A DNA stretch of 64,000 bases from Orlajensenia leifsoniae (lineage in GTDB: Bacteria > Actinomycetota > Actinomycetes > Actinomycetales > Microbacteriaceae). The DNA lies in the NCBI RefSeq assembly GCF_004570845.1, contig NZ_SPQZ01000004.1:372001-436000 (forward strand), written 5' to 3'. Position numbers and translations under genes: made by a program. Below, one piece after another: positions 54,982 to 64,000 of this stretch; the first letter of the stretch is position 1; each line of letters begins with the position of its first letter. A model generated the notes under the pieces. That model searched no databases and was not told the origin of the DNA. It saw only the letters and a list, made by a program, of their open reading frames with translations.

Positions 54982-55507
54982 GATGCGGCTGCGTCCTGTC
55001 GAGCGCGAGGATCTGGAATTTCTCCGAGACCTCGCAAACGACCCGGTTGTGCGTGCGAAAGTCGTGGGATGGGACTGGCCGCTGTCGCTCTCGGGGCAAG
55101 AAAAATGGTTCGATCGAGCTGGCACGGACTCATCGGTGCATCGCTTTATCGCCGAGGACGAGAACGGCCCAGCGGGTATGGCGGGTCTATGGGAAGTCGA
55201 CTGGCACAACCGCACCGCACTCGTCGCCGTCAAGTTGGGTGGAAGACCTGATGTCAGGGGACGAGGTCTGGGAATCGCCGTCGTCGACGCGATCATGGAC
55301 TTCGCATTCAACGACGTGGGATTGAACCGACTGCACAGCACGATTCTGGACGACAACGACGCCTCGCTGGCGCTCTTTGTTCGCAAGGCCGGTTGGTCGG
55401 TTGAGGGTCGGTTGCGCTCGCACGTGTGGCGTTCCGGCGGCTATCACGACCTCATTCAGGTCGGAATACTGCGCTCCGAATACGAAGCGCGCCGTCGAAC
55501 CTCATGA
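54968..55507 (+). CDS. GNAT acetyltransferase, PseH/RimJ-like
   Basis: A 179-aa GNAT enzyme (Acetyltransf_3) with the CoA loop RPDVRGRGLGIAVV and the C-terminal DNDASLALFVRKAGWSVEGRLR. It resembles PseH-type sugar N-acetyltransferases. A GGAGGAG ribosome site lies just before ATG 54968, which overlaps the sugar transferase end by 14 bp. It probably acetylates the 4-amino group made by the aminotransferase at 51122. Confidence 0.75.
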   Translation: MTNSKMRLRPVEREDLEFLRDLANDPVVRAKVVGWDWPLSLSGQEKWFDRAGTDSSVHRFIAEDENGPAGMAGLWEVDWHNRTALVAVKLGGRPDVRGRGLGIAVVDAIMDFAFNDVGLNRLHSTILDDNDASLALFVRKAGWSVEGRLRSHVWRSGGYHDLIQVGILRSEYEARRRTS

Positions 55508-56796
55508 AAATACGACGAGGAGTTCGGGGAAGGTTTTCGCAATCCCGGCCGGTCCCGCCCTCCAACGAAGGCATTCGGATCTTGATCGTGACGCAGTACT
55601 ATCCGCCAGAGAACGCCTTGGTCCCCTACGACATCGCCGTAGGCCTCTCGGCGCTCGGCCACTCGGTATCAGTCATCACGGGCTTCCCCAACTACCCGCA
55701 CGGCAGGATCTTCGAGGGTTATCGCCGTCGCTTCCGCCACGAGGAGTGGGCCGATGGAATCAGAGTGCGGCGTGTCCCACACGTGGTTAGTCATTCGAGG
55801 AACCCGATCGGCCGAATCGCCAGCTACGTGTCATTCGGATTGTCGACGCTGGCCGGTAGCTCTCAGGCCTATCGTGCCGACGTCGTCTATGTCTACGCCA
55901 CGCAGATGACGGCCGCGATCGCACCGATGTACTGGTGGTCACGGCGAGGGATTCCTTACGTCCTTCACATTCAGGACTTGTGGCCCGAGTCCATCACCGG
56001 CTCATCGATGATTCCTGGCGGTTCGTTCGTCTCCCGAGCTGTCGAGGCGGTGCTTGGACCTTGGCTGACGCGCGCATACCGTCGAGCCGCCGCTGTGGTT
56101 GCGATCTCACCGACCATGAAGGACATCCTCGTGGCTCGAGGAACTGCCCAGAGGTCAGCGCATACGGTGCTCAATTGGGCACTTGATGCGCCGGAGTCGG
56201 AGGAGGGTCCGCGCCGGATAGCCGGCACGACAGAGACGCTCAACATCTTGTACGCAGGCACAGTCGGAGGTATGCAGGGGCTGGATACCGTAATTGAGGC
56301 TGCAGCCCTCCTTGAAGAGCGGTCGAACATCCGCATCGATGTCGTAGGCGACGGGCCCGCGCTCTCGAGCCTTCGCTTGTTGGTCGAGAAGTTGGGTGTC
56401 GAAACCATCCGATTCCACGGCAGAATTCCCAAGTCCCAGGTCCGCCCTTTCTACGAACGCGCCGACTTCCAGTTGGTCACGTTGAGGGATGTCGACATTG
56501 CCCGCGGCACCATTCCGTCGAAATTCCAGTCGAGCATGGCGTGGGGGATCCCCATCCTCACAAATATTGCGGGCGACGTCGCCACCCTGGTCGGCGCGAA
56601 TGGGCTCGGTTTGGTGGCCGAACCCGGCTCCGCCAGGGATCTGGCGATGATTTTTGAGCAGGCTGGGAAATTGAGTGCTACGCAACGTCGGAGGATGAGC
56701 GCCAATTGTACGCGCGTGTATGAGCAGACGATGCAGAAAACTTACGGTGTGGGTGAAATCGCAAGAATCCTTGTAGACGCATCCGTCCGAAACTAA
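55504..56796 (+). CDS. Family 4 glycosyltransferase
   Basis: A 430-aa GT-B enzyme with N-terminal TQYYPPENALVPYDIAVGLSALGHSVSV and C-terminal Glycos_transf_1 motifs ILYAGTVGGMQGLDTVIEA and FHGRIPKSQV. It resembles WbuB-like L-FucNAc transferases that act on lipid-linked sugar, which would fit the CapEFG genes behind it; the exact specificity is inferred. A long basic N-terminal extension (RRGVRGRFSQSR) precedes the domain. It starts in ATGA overlap with the acetyltransferase. Confidence 0.82.
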   Translation: MKIRRGVRGRFSQSRPVPPSNEGIRILIVTQYYPPENALVPYDIAVGLSALGHSVSVITGFPNYPHGRIFEGYRRRFRHEEWADGIRVRRVPHVVSHSRNPIGRIASYVSFGLSTLAGSSQAYRADVVYVYATQMTAAIAPMYWWSRRGIPYVLHIQDLWPESITGSSMIPGGSFVSRAVEAVLGPWLTRAYRRAAAVVAISPTMKDILVARGTAQRSAHTVLNWALDAPESEEGPRRIAGTTETLNILYAGTVGGMQGLDTVIEAAALLEERSNIRIDVVGDGPALSSLRLLVEKLGVETIRFHGRIPKSQVRPFYERADFQLVTLRDVDIARGTIPSKFQSSMAWGIPILTNIAGDVATLVGANGLGLVAEPGSARDLAMIFEQAGKLSATQRRRMSANCTRVYEQTMQKTYGVGEIARILVDASVRN

Positions 56797-56816
56797 GAAA
56801 AAAGGAAGATAAAGCT

Positions 56817-57875
56817 GTGAACCACGCTGAATCAGATCACTACTCCGGCAAAAAGGTGCTGGTCACCGGCGGCACCGGTTCCTTCGGCCACACGGTTGCG
56901 CAGAAGCTGCTCACCGAGGGCGTAGGCGAGGTGCGGATATTGAGCCGCGACGAGGCCAAACAGGACCTCATGCGACACGAGATCTCTGATGATCGTGTGC
57001 GCTTCTACGTGGGCGACGTGCGTGACTACCTCAGCGTGGAACGGGCGTCAAAGGATGTCGACTATGTGTTCCACGCAGCTGCCCTCAAGCAGGTCCCCTC
57101 GTGCGAGTTTTTCCCCATGGAAGCAGTGCGGACGAATGTCATCGGTAGCGAGAATGTCGTCCGCGCATCGGAAGCGAATGGTGTGAGGTCGCTGGTTTGC
57201 CTCAGCACCGATAAGGCTGTCTACCCCGTCAACGCCATGGGCATGTCGAAGGCGATGATGGAAAAGGTCGCCCAGTCTCACGGGCTGAACAACCCAAATG
57301 CGACGACCACGGTTTCGTGCGTGCGTTATGGCAACGTCATGTATTCACGTGGCAGCGTCATCCCACTGTTCATTCGGCAGCTAAAGGAGGGGAAGCGGCT
57401 GACGATAACCAACCCCGACATGACGCGGTTCATGATGTCGCTCGACGACTCCGTCGGGCTCGTCGAATTTGCGTTCACAAACGCCAAGCAGGGTGACCTG
57501 TTCATCCGGAAGGCGCCGTCGTGCACGGTGCGGGACCTCGCAGTCGCGGTTTCGAATCTCTTTGGTGTCACCCCAGACATCGACGTGATCGGTACCCGTC
57601 ACGCCGAGAAACTTTCCGAGGCGTTGGCGAGCAGGGAAGAACTCGCTCGGGCCGCCGACATGGGCGACTATTTCCGCATCGCTGCGGACGCCCGTGATCT
57701 CAACTACAGCCTCTACGTGGATGAAGGCGACGTTCGGCAGACGCAATTTGCCGACTACGACTCGCACACTGTCGACCGGATGGACGTGTCTGCAGTCGAG
57801 CGCCTGCTCTTGAGCATCCCCGAGGTTCGGCGCGAGCTTCAGGGCGCTGGGCGGCCGATTGAGGCGATCGGATGA
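56817..57875 (+). CDS. capE: UDP-GlcNAc 4,6-dehydratase/5-epimerase
   Basis: First enzyme of UDP-N-acetyl-L-fucosamine synthesis (CapE/FnlA/WbjB). The 352-aa SDR has VTGGTGSFGHTVAQKL, the conserved HAAALKQVPSCEFFP, and STDKAVYPVNAMGMSKAMMEK, where the Met-x-x-x-Lys replaces Tyr-x-x-x-Lys as in this family. GTG 56817 follows AAAAAAGGAAGA. It overlaps capF by 4 bp. Sequence is much closer to capE than to the membrane dehydratase at 49275. Confidence 0.9.
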   Translation: MNHAESDHYSGKKVLVTGGTGSFGHTVAQKLLTEGVGEVRILSRDEAKQDLMRHEISDDRVRFYVGDVRDYLSVERASKDVDYVFHAAALKQVPSCEFFPMEAVRTNVIGSENVVRASEANGVRSLVCLSTDKAVYPVNAMGMSKAMMEKVAQSHGLNNPNATTTVSCVRYGNVMYSRGSVIPLFIRQLKEGKRLTITNPDMTRFMMSLDDSVGLVEFAFTNAKQGDLFIRKAPSCTVRDLAVAVSNLFGVTPDIDVIGTRHAEKLSEALASREELARAADMGDYFRIAADARDLNYSLYVDEGDVRQTQFADYDSHTVDRMDVSAVERLLLSIPEVRRELQGAGRPIEAIG

Positions 57876-58972
57876 CCGCGGCGCGAACAGTGGTCACCGG
57901 CGCCAGCGGATTCCTCGGCTGGCACACCCGCGGTGCGCTGGCATCGTCCAACGTGGAGTCAGTCTCCCTCTCCCTCGGCGAAGAATTCGATGTAAACACG
58001 GCTGTAGGACTCCTCAACGGTTGTGAGCGGCTCGTCCATCTCGCTGGGGTGAATCGGGGTGCCGACGCAGAAGTGCTCGAGGGCAACGTTCAGTTCGCTC
58101 GCCAAGTCTTGACGGCTCTGGAGCGAGCAGATAACCGGCCCGCCATCGTGACGTTCGCCAACTCGGTGCAGTCGGGCAATGGATCTGTGTACGGCGACGC
58201 CAAGCAGAGTGCGGCCGCGATCCTCCGTAAGGGCTGCGCGGCGCTCGGTATCGCGTTCGAGGACGTCGAGTTGCCGAACATCTTCGGCGAACACGGTCGC
58301 CCTTTCTACAACTCGGTGTTCGCCACGTTCGCAACCCTGGTCGCACGCGGCGAAACGCCGGTAGTCGATGTAGATCGCGAACTAACGATGCTTCACGCGC
58401 AGGACGTCGTTGACGTACTGATCGGATCCGCGACCGTTGCCGCCCTCGAGGAGCGGAGCCGGACGATTTCGGTGAGCGCCCTGGCTGCGATGCTCGAAGA
58501 GATGGGATCGACCTACGCGCGGGGGGAGATCCCGGACATTTCCACGCCGTTCCTCCGCGACGTCTTCAACTCATACCGGTCGTACTCCGTCCCCGGCAGC
58601 ATTCCGATTCGCCTTCATCGAAACGCGGATGCGCGCGGCTCGTTCTTCGAGATCCTCAAGTCGCACGGCGGCACTGGTCAGACATCCTTCTCCACCACAG
58701 TTTCGGGGGTGACGCGGGGCCAGCATTTCCACCGACGTAAGGTGGAACGGTTCGTGGTGCTCTCCGGCAACGCGGTCATCTCCCTGCGGCGCTTGTTCAG
58801 TGACGAAATCATCTCCATTGAGATCGATGGAAATGACCCGGTGGCGGTCGACATGCCCACCATGTGGAGCCATAACATCACGAACACGGGATCCGGCGAC
58901 CTTTACACCGCCTTCTGGACCAACGACCTCTTCGACCCACTCAATCCAGACACCTTCGCGGAGGCAGTATGA
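57872..58972 (+). CDS. capF: UDP-L-FucNAc synthesis bifunctional enzyme CapF
   Basis: Second step: C3 epimerisation and NADPH reduction. The 366-aa protein has an N-terminal SDR domain (VVTGASGFLGWHTR; the reductase) and a C-terminal cupin domain (from about 250, with GQHFHRRKVERFVVLSGNA and MWSHNITNTGSGDLYT; the metal-binding epimerase). Both halves are present and of normal length. It sits in ATGA overlap between capE and capG. Confidence 0.92.
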   Translation: MTAARTVVTGASGFLGWHTRGALASSNVESVSLSLGEEFDVNTAVGLLNGCERLVHLAGVNRGADAEVLEGNVQFARQVLTALERADNRPAIVTFANSVQSGNGSVYGDAKQSAAAILRKGCAALGIAFEDVELPNIFGEHGRPFYNSVFATFATLVARGETPVVDVDRELTMLHAQDVVDVLIGSATVAALEERSRTISVSALAAMLEEMGSTYARGEIPDISTPFLRDVFNSYRSYSVPGSIPIRLHRNADARGSFFEILKSHGGTGQTSFSTTVSGVTRGQHFHRRKVERFVVLSGNAVISLRRLFSDEIISIEIDGNDPVAVDMPTMWSHNITNTGSGDLYTAFWTNDLFDPLNPDTFAEAV

Positions 58973-60117
58973 CCGGCTCAGGCAAGCTCAAAGTGATGAC
59001 GGTCGTCGGAACGCGGCCGGAAATCATCCGCCTCTCCGAGACCATCAAGCGTCTCGACGAATACACCGATCACGTGCTCGTGCACACCGGCCAGAACTAT
59101 GACTATGAGCTCAACGAGGTATTCTTCGAGGACTTAGGGCTGCGGCGGCCCGATATCTTCCTCGGTGCGGACACGAGTTCCCTGGGCGCCGTACTCGGCT
59201 CGGTGCTAACTGGGGTTGAAGCAGCAATCAAGAGTGAGCGCCCGGATGCCTTCCTGGTGCTCGGTGACACGAACAGTTGCATCTCGGCCGTGATCGCCAA
59301 GCGGATGAAGGTTCCCGTGTTCCATATGGAGGCAGGGAACCGGTGCTTCGACGAGAACGTACCCGAGGAGACAAACCGCCGACTCGTCGATCACGTCGCT
59401 GACTACAACCTCGTCTACACGGAGCACGCTCGACGAAACCTGCTTGCGGAAGGAATCCATCCCTCGCGGATACAGCTGACTGGTTCACCGATGAGGGAGG
59501 TGCTCGCCGCTAGTGCAGACGCTATCAATGACAGCGACGTCCTCCATAGCCTCGGCTTGGAGCCGCAGGGCTATTTCTTGGTGTCTCTACACCGCGAAGA
59601 GAACGTCGATGACCCGACGCGGCTAACCTCCGTGCTTGAGGCGCTGAACACGTTGTCGAGCGACTACGAACTTCCCGTCCTAATCTCCACTCATCCGCGC
59701 ACTCGACAACGACTCGACGGGCAGCCAGCCGAACTCACGCGCGGTTTGCAATTCCATCCGCCGTTCGGGTTCAACGACTACAACCAACTTCAGTTGAAGG
59801 CGAAGCTGGTCTTATCGGACAGTGGCACAATTAGCGAGGAATCGAGCCTTCTGGGCTTCCCTGCCGTCACTCTGCGCGACGATATCGAACGTCCCGAGTC
59901 ACTTGATACGGGCGTCATTGTCACAACGGGTGTCGACACGGCAGGGATCCTCGACGCTGCTCGAGTGATGCTGTCGCTGTATGAGCGCGACGGCAATGCC
60001 TCCACGCCGGTTGAGTACCTGATCGACGACACCTCCCGACGCGTTGTTACGTACATGCTGTCGAAGGTTCGAAACCACTATCAGCGTTCGCGAATTCGAA
60101 GTCGGGCATTGTCGTGA
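58969..60117 (+). CDS. capG: UDP-N-acetylglucosamine 2-epimerase-type enzyme CapG
   Basis: Final epimerisation at C2 giving UDP-L-FucNAc. The 382-aa protein is a GT-B-like epimerase with VVGTRPEIIRL, HTGQNYDYELNEVFF, VFHMEAGNRCFDENVPEETNRR, GSPMREVL and SDSGTISEESSLLGFPAVTLR. Its place directly behind capE and capF makes the FucNAc role more likely than ManNAc synthesis. ATGA overlap with capF; GTGA overlap with the next gene. Confidence 0.92.
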   Translation: MTGSGKLKVMTVVGTRPEIIRLSETIKRLDEYTDHVLVHTGQNYDYELNEVFFEDLGLRRPDIFLGADTSSLGAVLGSVLTGVEAAIKSERPDAFLVLGDTNSCISAVIAKRMKVPVFHMEAGNRCFDENVPEETNRRLVDHVADYNLVYTEHARRNLLAEGIHPSRIQLTGSPMREVLAASADAINDSDVLHSLGLEPQGYFLVSLHREENVDDPTRLTSVLEALNTLSSDYELPVLISTHPRTRQRLDGQPAELTRGLQFHPPFGFNDYNQLQLKAKLVLSDSGTISEESSLLGFPAVTLRDDIERPESLDTGVIVTTGVDTAGILDAARVMLSLYERDGNASTPVEYLIDDTSRRVVTYMLSKVRNHYQRSRIRSRALS

Positions 60118-60596
60118 AGACGTGGCTGGCGCGCGTTTCAGTCGGCACGGTGCGAACATCGCGAAGGTGGGTGCTCTGGGGTAAAAGTCACGGCCACATT
60201 GAGTGGGGCGAGAAGTTCGTCGTCGGGCCTCGGGCGAGAGTTGCGCGTGGCGTCGATATCGCCGTCGGTGATCGCGTGAATATCGGAGCTGACGTCGTCG
60301 TTCAGACCCACTTAGAAATCGGCGACGATGTCATGGTGTCGTCATCGGTTGCGTTCATCGGGAACGATCACGATTTCTCCGACCCCGCGTTGTCTATACA
60401 GCAGCAGCCGCTTCTTGAGCGCAGTCGCATCCTGCTCGGTGGGGACAATCTCATCGGATTCGGTACGACAATCCTCGGAAACGTCACAATAGGGCGGGGA
60501 GTTATCGTCGGTGCCGGGTCCCTTGTAACGAGCGATTTGCCCGCCGATACGGTCTGCGTCGGTCGACCGGCGAAGCCAGTTCGGGCGAGAAGATGA
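60114..60596 (+). CDS. Hexapeptide-repeat (LbH) acyltransferase
   Basis: A 160-aa left-handed beta-helix protein with repeated [LIV]-G-x-x-x units (VVGPRARVARG, VNIGADVVVQ, ILGNVTIGRG, VIVGAGSLVTSD). The catalytic His is in GNDHDF, typical of WbbJ/NodL-like O-acetyltransferases. It probably decorates a polymer sugar. The GTG start overlaps capG and the end overlaps the next start. Confidence 0.82.
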   Translation: MKTWLARVSVGTVRTSRRWVLWGKSHGHIEWGEKFVVGPRARVARGVDIAVGDRVNIGADVVVQTHLEIGDDVMVSSSVAFIGNDHDFSDPALSIQQQPLLERSRILLGGDNLIGFGTTILGNVTIGRGVIVGAGSLVTSDLPADTVCVGRPAKPVRARR

Positions 60597-61712
60597 CCGT
60601 CGAACGCATTCGCGTGTTGATTGTGTATCCGTTTGCCCCGCACTATCGACGAGGGATCTTCGATGCCCTGCAAGCCGACGAACGGTTGGATGTGGAGTTC
60701 GCGTCGGATCCGATAGGGCGAGGTGGGATTGCAGTCATCCCGAGCGCCGAGTTCGGCATCCACCATGCCGCTCCAGTGCGGTCGATTGGGTCGCTGAAAT
60801 GGCAGTCGCGGGTCCTCGGTCTCGTCGGCCGCCGGCGGTACGATGCCGTGGTATTCCTCGGCGACGCCTCATACGTCACAACCTGGCTATCTGCCTGCGT
60901 TGCTCGCGCACGATCTCAGGCGGTGTTGTTCTGGACAATCGGGTGGCATCGTCCGGAACGCGGATTGAAGCGCGCATTGCGCCTCATCTTCTATCGATTT
61001 GCCAACGTTCTTCTTCTCTACGGCGAGATGGCTCGTTCCATTGGCATCAACATGGGGTATCCCCCCCCGACGGATGGTCGTCATTGGGAATAGCCTTGAG
61101 GCTCTCGACGAGCGAGGCTCCGAGTCACTGTCAATCTGTCCGGAATTGGAGGGCAGTCGCCCCATCGTCGGCGCGATCATCAGGTTGACCGATGTGAAAA
61201 AATTGCATCTACTCGTAGAAGCTGCCCACTTGCTTCAGCAAACAGGTTCGCCGGTAACGATCGTCCTCGTGGGTGAGGGCCCCGAGCGCGAACCGCTTGC
61301 CGCCCTAGCGCGCAAACTTGGCGTCGATCTAAGGATTCTGCCGTCGATGTATGACGCGGTCGATATCGCGCGGATCTATTCGGCAATGAAAGTCTGTGTC
61401 GTACCTGCAGCAATCGGGCTTACTGCGATACAGAGCTTGCAACACGGCACGCCTGTGATTAGCGACGACGATGCCTACGGGCAAATGCCAGAGTGGGAGA
61501 GCATTCGGCCGGGGGTAACCGGCGACCATTATCGGAAGGGCGACGTCGCCGATCTCGCTTCAGCGATCGCGCGGTGGGTCGACAATACCAACCTCGCCGC
61601 TGACGAAATCTCCGAGAATTGTCTACACGAAGTGGCATTGAATTGGTCGGTGAGTCGACAGCTCGAGCTGATTGTTTCGGCCGTTCAAGCAACGATTGCA
61701 TGCGATGTCTGA
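60593..61712 (+). pseudogene. Glycosyltransferase split by a C8 tract (phase-variable or broken)
   Basis: Two frames together make one GT-B enzyme of about 372 aa. The first starts at 60593 (RVLIVYPFAPHYRRGIFDAL) and stops at 61093. The second continues the family's C-terminal part in the next frame (VVIGNSLEAL, then VGAIIRLTDVKKLHLLVEA and LVGEGPEREPL) to 61712. Both are intact, and the break is at eight C (61061-61068); removing one C joins them exactly. Slippage would switch the enzyme on and off. An assembly error or recent decay are the alternatives. Confidence 0.85.
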
Positions 61713-62934
61713 AGCCAGAATGAACCCAACCCCAGTCGTCGCTGAGCCGGGCCCTGCGAGTAGCGGTGTCAGCGGGCGAATCGGGACGGTAGATGCTGTC
61801 CTGTCGATACTTCTCGTCACCATCGGGCTCGGAAATCTCGTTCTTCCAGTCGAACTGCAATCTGTCGGTGGCATCGATTATTTGCTCGGCTCTCTAATGC
61901 TCGTCGCGGTCTTGCTACTCTTCCGACTTCGGCTGATTCTGAAACAGATCCGCCACCCTGCCCTAATGCTGCTGTTTGCGGCGACACTCGTACCAGGTCT
62001 GGTAGCCACCGAGCCGAATGCATATGGCACTCAGAAGATGCTCGGGTTCGGCATCGCATTCGTTTTACTTATCGCTCCCGCCGCGTTCGCGGACTACCAG
62101 AAGTGTGTACGTTTCATGGTTGCGTGCGTGAGCGTTCTCAGCGTTGGCTTCTCCTTACTCGTGTTATTCGGGAGCGTAGCGTCGAGCTCAGGCAGGCTGT
62201 CAGTGTTGGGGATGAACCCCATCGGCATCGCAAGGGTGACCGCCCTTTTCGCCATCGTTGGCGTTGTCCTTCTCGTCGTCGGGGCGCGTCCGGTTCATCG
62301 CATCCTCATCGTGCTCGGTATCGTTGCATCGTTGGTCGCAACCATCACGACTGGTAGCCGCGGGCCGCTGCTCGGCGTCGTAATCGCGGCCGTATTGTCC
62401 CTAATGGCTGTCGCTTCGAGGCGGCGGCTTCGGCCGTTTGCTTTGGTTGTGCTGGCAGTCGCCTTGGGCCTTGGATACTACTGGCTCCAAGCCTCAGCAA
62501 ATATCGGATTCCAACGCGTCCTCGTCGGCGATGACTCCGGTCGAGGGCCGCTTTATCAGCTCGCAACCGAATTAGCTTGGCAGAGACCCGGAGGAATAGG
62601 CTGGGGAAATTTCGCGTTCTACGCGCCGTCTTGGGTGGAACCTGGAAGTGTCACGCTTTACCCGCACAACATCGAATTGGAATTCTGGTTGGAAGGCGGC
62701 ATCGTCGCCCTCATCGGACTATTGATGCTCGTCGGTACGGCATCGGTGTGCAGTTTCCGCTCCTACCGTGAGGGGGGGACTGCACTCCAACTCATCGTCT
62801 TCGCCCTAATTGTGTTCACGGTTGCGAACGCTCAATTTTCGAGTGACATCGTTGGGAATCGTTTTCTGTGGCTCGCGCTTGGTCTCGCGTTTGCCGGCCA
62901 TGTTCGGTTGAAGGAGAGGCCAAAACGGTGGTGA
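61705..62934 (+). CDS. O-antigen polymerase/ligase-like membrane protein (Wzy)
   Basis: A 409-aa membrane protein with about ten hydrophobic segments and a large extracellular loop (about 255-330) holding QRPGGIGWGNFAFYAPSW and YPHNIELEFWLEGG, as in the Wzy_C/O-antigen ligase family. It probably joins repeat units into the polymer. ATG 61705 overlaps the preceding frame by 8 bp. A run of seven G at 62772-62778 is another slippage-prone spot. GTGA overlap with the next gene. Confidence 0.82.
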   Translation: MSEARMNPTPVVAEPGPASSGVSGRIGTVDAVLSILLVTIGLGNLVLPVELQSVGGIDYLLGSLMLVAVLLLFRLRLILKQIRHPALMLLFAATLVPGLVATEPNAYGTQKMLGFGIAFVLLIAPAAFADYQKCVRFMVACVSVLSVGFSLLVLFGSVASSSGRLSVLGMNPIGIARVTALFAIVGVVLLVVGARPVHRILIVLGIVASLVATITTGSRGPLLGVVIAAVLSLMAVASRRRLRPFALVVLAVALGLGYYWLQASANIGFQRVLVGDDSGRGPLYQLATELAWQRPGGIGWGNFAFYAPSWVEPGSVTLYPHNIELEFWLEGGIVALIGLLMLVGTASVCSFRSYREGGTALQLIVFALIVFTVANAQFSSDIVGNRFLWLALGLAFAGHVRLKERPKRW

Positions 62935-64000
62935 CCCTATCCGCGGATACTCTACTCATCGTTGAGTCTGGGACGAGCGGGCATCTCCTTGTTTACGTGC
63001 GGATCCTTTGCGATCAAGCATTGGCGAGTGGGCGCAAGGCGGTCGTCCTTCTGTCAGAAGGTGCCGACCGCTCACCGGAGTACGCCCAGAATCTATTGCC
63101 ACTCCTCGGTGAGGGCGTGCGCGTGGAGTTCAGGTCCCGTTTAACCCTTCGTGTGGTGTCTGAAAGGGCCAAGGCTCACAGGGCGAGCCTTATCGTCATC
63201 CCGCACGGAGATATTCTCGGGCCACGGATGGGATTGCGCCTCGGTTGGAGGGCGAGTCCGCCAATAAGGCTTCTGGTAATGCGCGATCCACGATGGGAAG
63301 TTCCTGCGCCGCTACGGCGGAGAATCAAGAATCTTGCAAAACTGAAACTCCTCGAGCGCGCGAGCCGGAAGCGGAATGTCACCGTGGTGTGGTTACGCGA
63401 ACCCGCCTTTGCTTCGTCCGGAACAGAGCTTTTCGCCGTCGACCCCTTCATAGCCGACGCGACTTTCGCCGAGCTGGTTGCGGATTCTCAGCGGCTCAAG
63501 AAGAAGCTGGATCTCAGGCCCGACAGGTTGTGGCTCTGCATCACGGGGGCGATCACCGACAGAAAGAACGTCCCCCTCGTCCTGGAAGCGCTCAGAATCT
63601 TGGCCGAGCGAGTGGGGCGGGACCAATTCGGACTGTTGCTGTTTGGGCCGGTGCGCACGACGGCCTCCGATAAAGCCGGTTGGATTGCCTACGCTGACAC
63701 GCACAACCTGTTGATTCGGATCGAAGACTCGTTGATTTCAAACCGTGAGATGAACGCCGTAATGCTTGCGAGCGACATCAGTGTCATGGCGTACTCGACC
63801 CATTCACCGAACTCGACGCTGGGGAAGGCGTTCGCTCTCGGAGTTCGTATCGCTGTCGCTGGGCCACCGTCTGTGGTCGGGTTCGCCGCGAAAGTAGGCA
63901 ACGGGGCTACTTCAACTCTCGACGCGAGGGGGCTGGCCGAGGCGATACTTGCGACCGTTAAGTTCACCCCCGAAGTTCGCTTTGACGCAGTCTCCGAAGC
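62931..64000 (+). CDS. Probable glycosyltransferase (3' truncated by window edge)
   Basis: The frame stays open from GTG 62931 to the right edge (356 complete codons). Start overlaps the polymerase stop (GTGA). The visible protein looks like a GT-B enzyme: N-terminal TLLIVESGTSGHLLVYVRIL, and a C-terminal half with LCITGAITDRKNVPLVLEALRIL and HSPNSTLGKAFALGVRIAV. The middle is Arg-rich with no obvious motif. It is probably a glycosyltransferase family 1/4 member; the specificity is unknown and the end lies outside the window. Confidence 0.65.
   Translation, partial: MTLSADTLLIVESGTSGHLLVYVRILCDQALASGRKAVVLLSEGADRSPEYAQNLLPLLGEGVRVEFRSRLTLRVVSERAKAHRASLIVIPHGDILGPRMGLRLGWRASPPIRLLVMRDPRWEVPAPLRRRIKNLAKLKLLERASRKRNVTVVWLREPAFASSGTELFAVDPFIADATFAELVADSQRLKKKLDLRPDRLWLCITGAITDRKNVPLVLEALRILAERVGRDQFGLLLFGPVRTTASDKAGWIAYADTHNLLIRIEDSLISNREMNAVMLASDISVMAYSTHSPNSTLGKAFALGVRIAVAGPPSVVGFAAKVGNGATSTLDARGLAEAILATVKFTPEVRFDAVSE

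Noticed and set aside
62772-62778. Seven-G run in the polymerase gene as a second phase switch
   Set aside because: The frame is intact and the tract is short; only noted as slippage-prone.

Overview
The window is high-GC DNA (roughly 70% G+C by eye over the first 52 kb) with actinobacterial gene content: a leaderless-type promoter pattern, mqo, aspartokinase with an internal beta-subunit start, an Rv2578c-type radical SAM protein, and pta-ackA. The codon style and the very frequent word GGATGCC/GGCATCC suggest Microbacteriaceae; the genus cannot be fixed from sequence alone. Most of the window looks chromosomal.

Layout. 1-13.7 kb: end of a GH43 arabinanase, an alditol oxidase, a three-gene operon (saccharopine-dehydrogenase-like, GNAT acyltransferase, N-acylamino-acid racemase/OSBS family), a small-molecule kinase, an MDR oxidoreductase with a PrmC-like methylase, a HerA-like ATPase, and an AraC/VOC/DUF1801 module with a shared operator-like word. 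13.7-14.5 kb: RNA region with tRNA-Ser(GGA), a duplicated terminator plus tRNA 3' end, the small SRP RNA, 66-bp tandem repeats of the SRP RNA 3' end, and a nested palindrome. 14.5-26.5 kb: core genes pta-ackA, an HTH regulator with an MFS exporter, dnaX-recR, and lysC/ask-asd. 26.6-33 kb: two paralogous SGNH lipoproteins around a histidine kinase, a degenerate GGDEF protein and an OmpR-type regulator. 33-46 kb: a MerR regulator with twin operators, alkaline phosphatase behind a PHO-box-like site, mqo, an ABC-F protein with a long structured leader, an intein-split radical SAM enzyme, a LuxR-type two-component operon, and thymidine kinase.

46.3 kb to the right edge is an exopolysaccharide locus that continues outside the window. 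It starts with a Wzz/tyrosine-kinase fusion and its phosphatase. Next come a CapD/PglF-type dehydratase, aminotransferase, phosphoglycosyl transferase and GNAT acetyltransferase, which together can make and attach an amino-deoxy sugar. CapE-CapF-CapG follow (UDP-L-FucNAc), then glycosyltransferases, a hexapeptide acyltransferase and a Wzy-like polymerase. G+C and codon use drop sharply inside the aminotransferase gene near 51.87 kb, marking the start of an imported, probably serotype-specific block. One glycosyltransferase in that block is split by a tract of eight C, either a phase-variation switch, a decaying gene or an assembly error.

The strongest leads are the intein in the Fe-S motif of the radical SAM enzyme, the C8-tract glycosyltransferase, the SRP RNA 3' tandem repeats, the ABC-F leader with a three-codon mini-ORF and competing hairpins, and the collapse of the GGATGCC word in the imported block.
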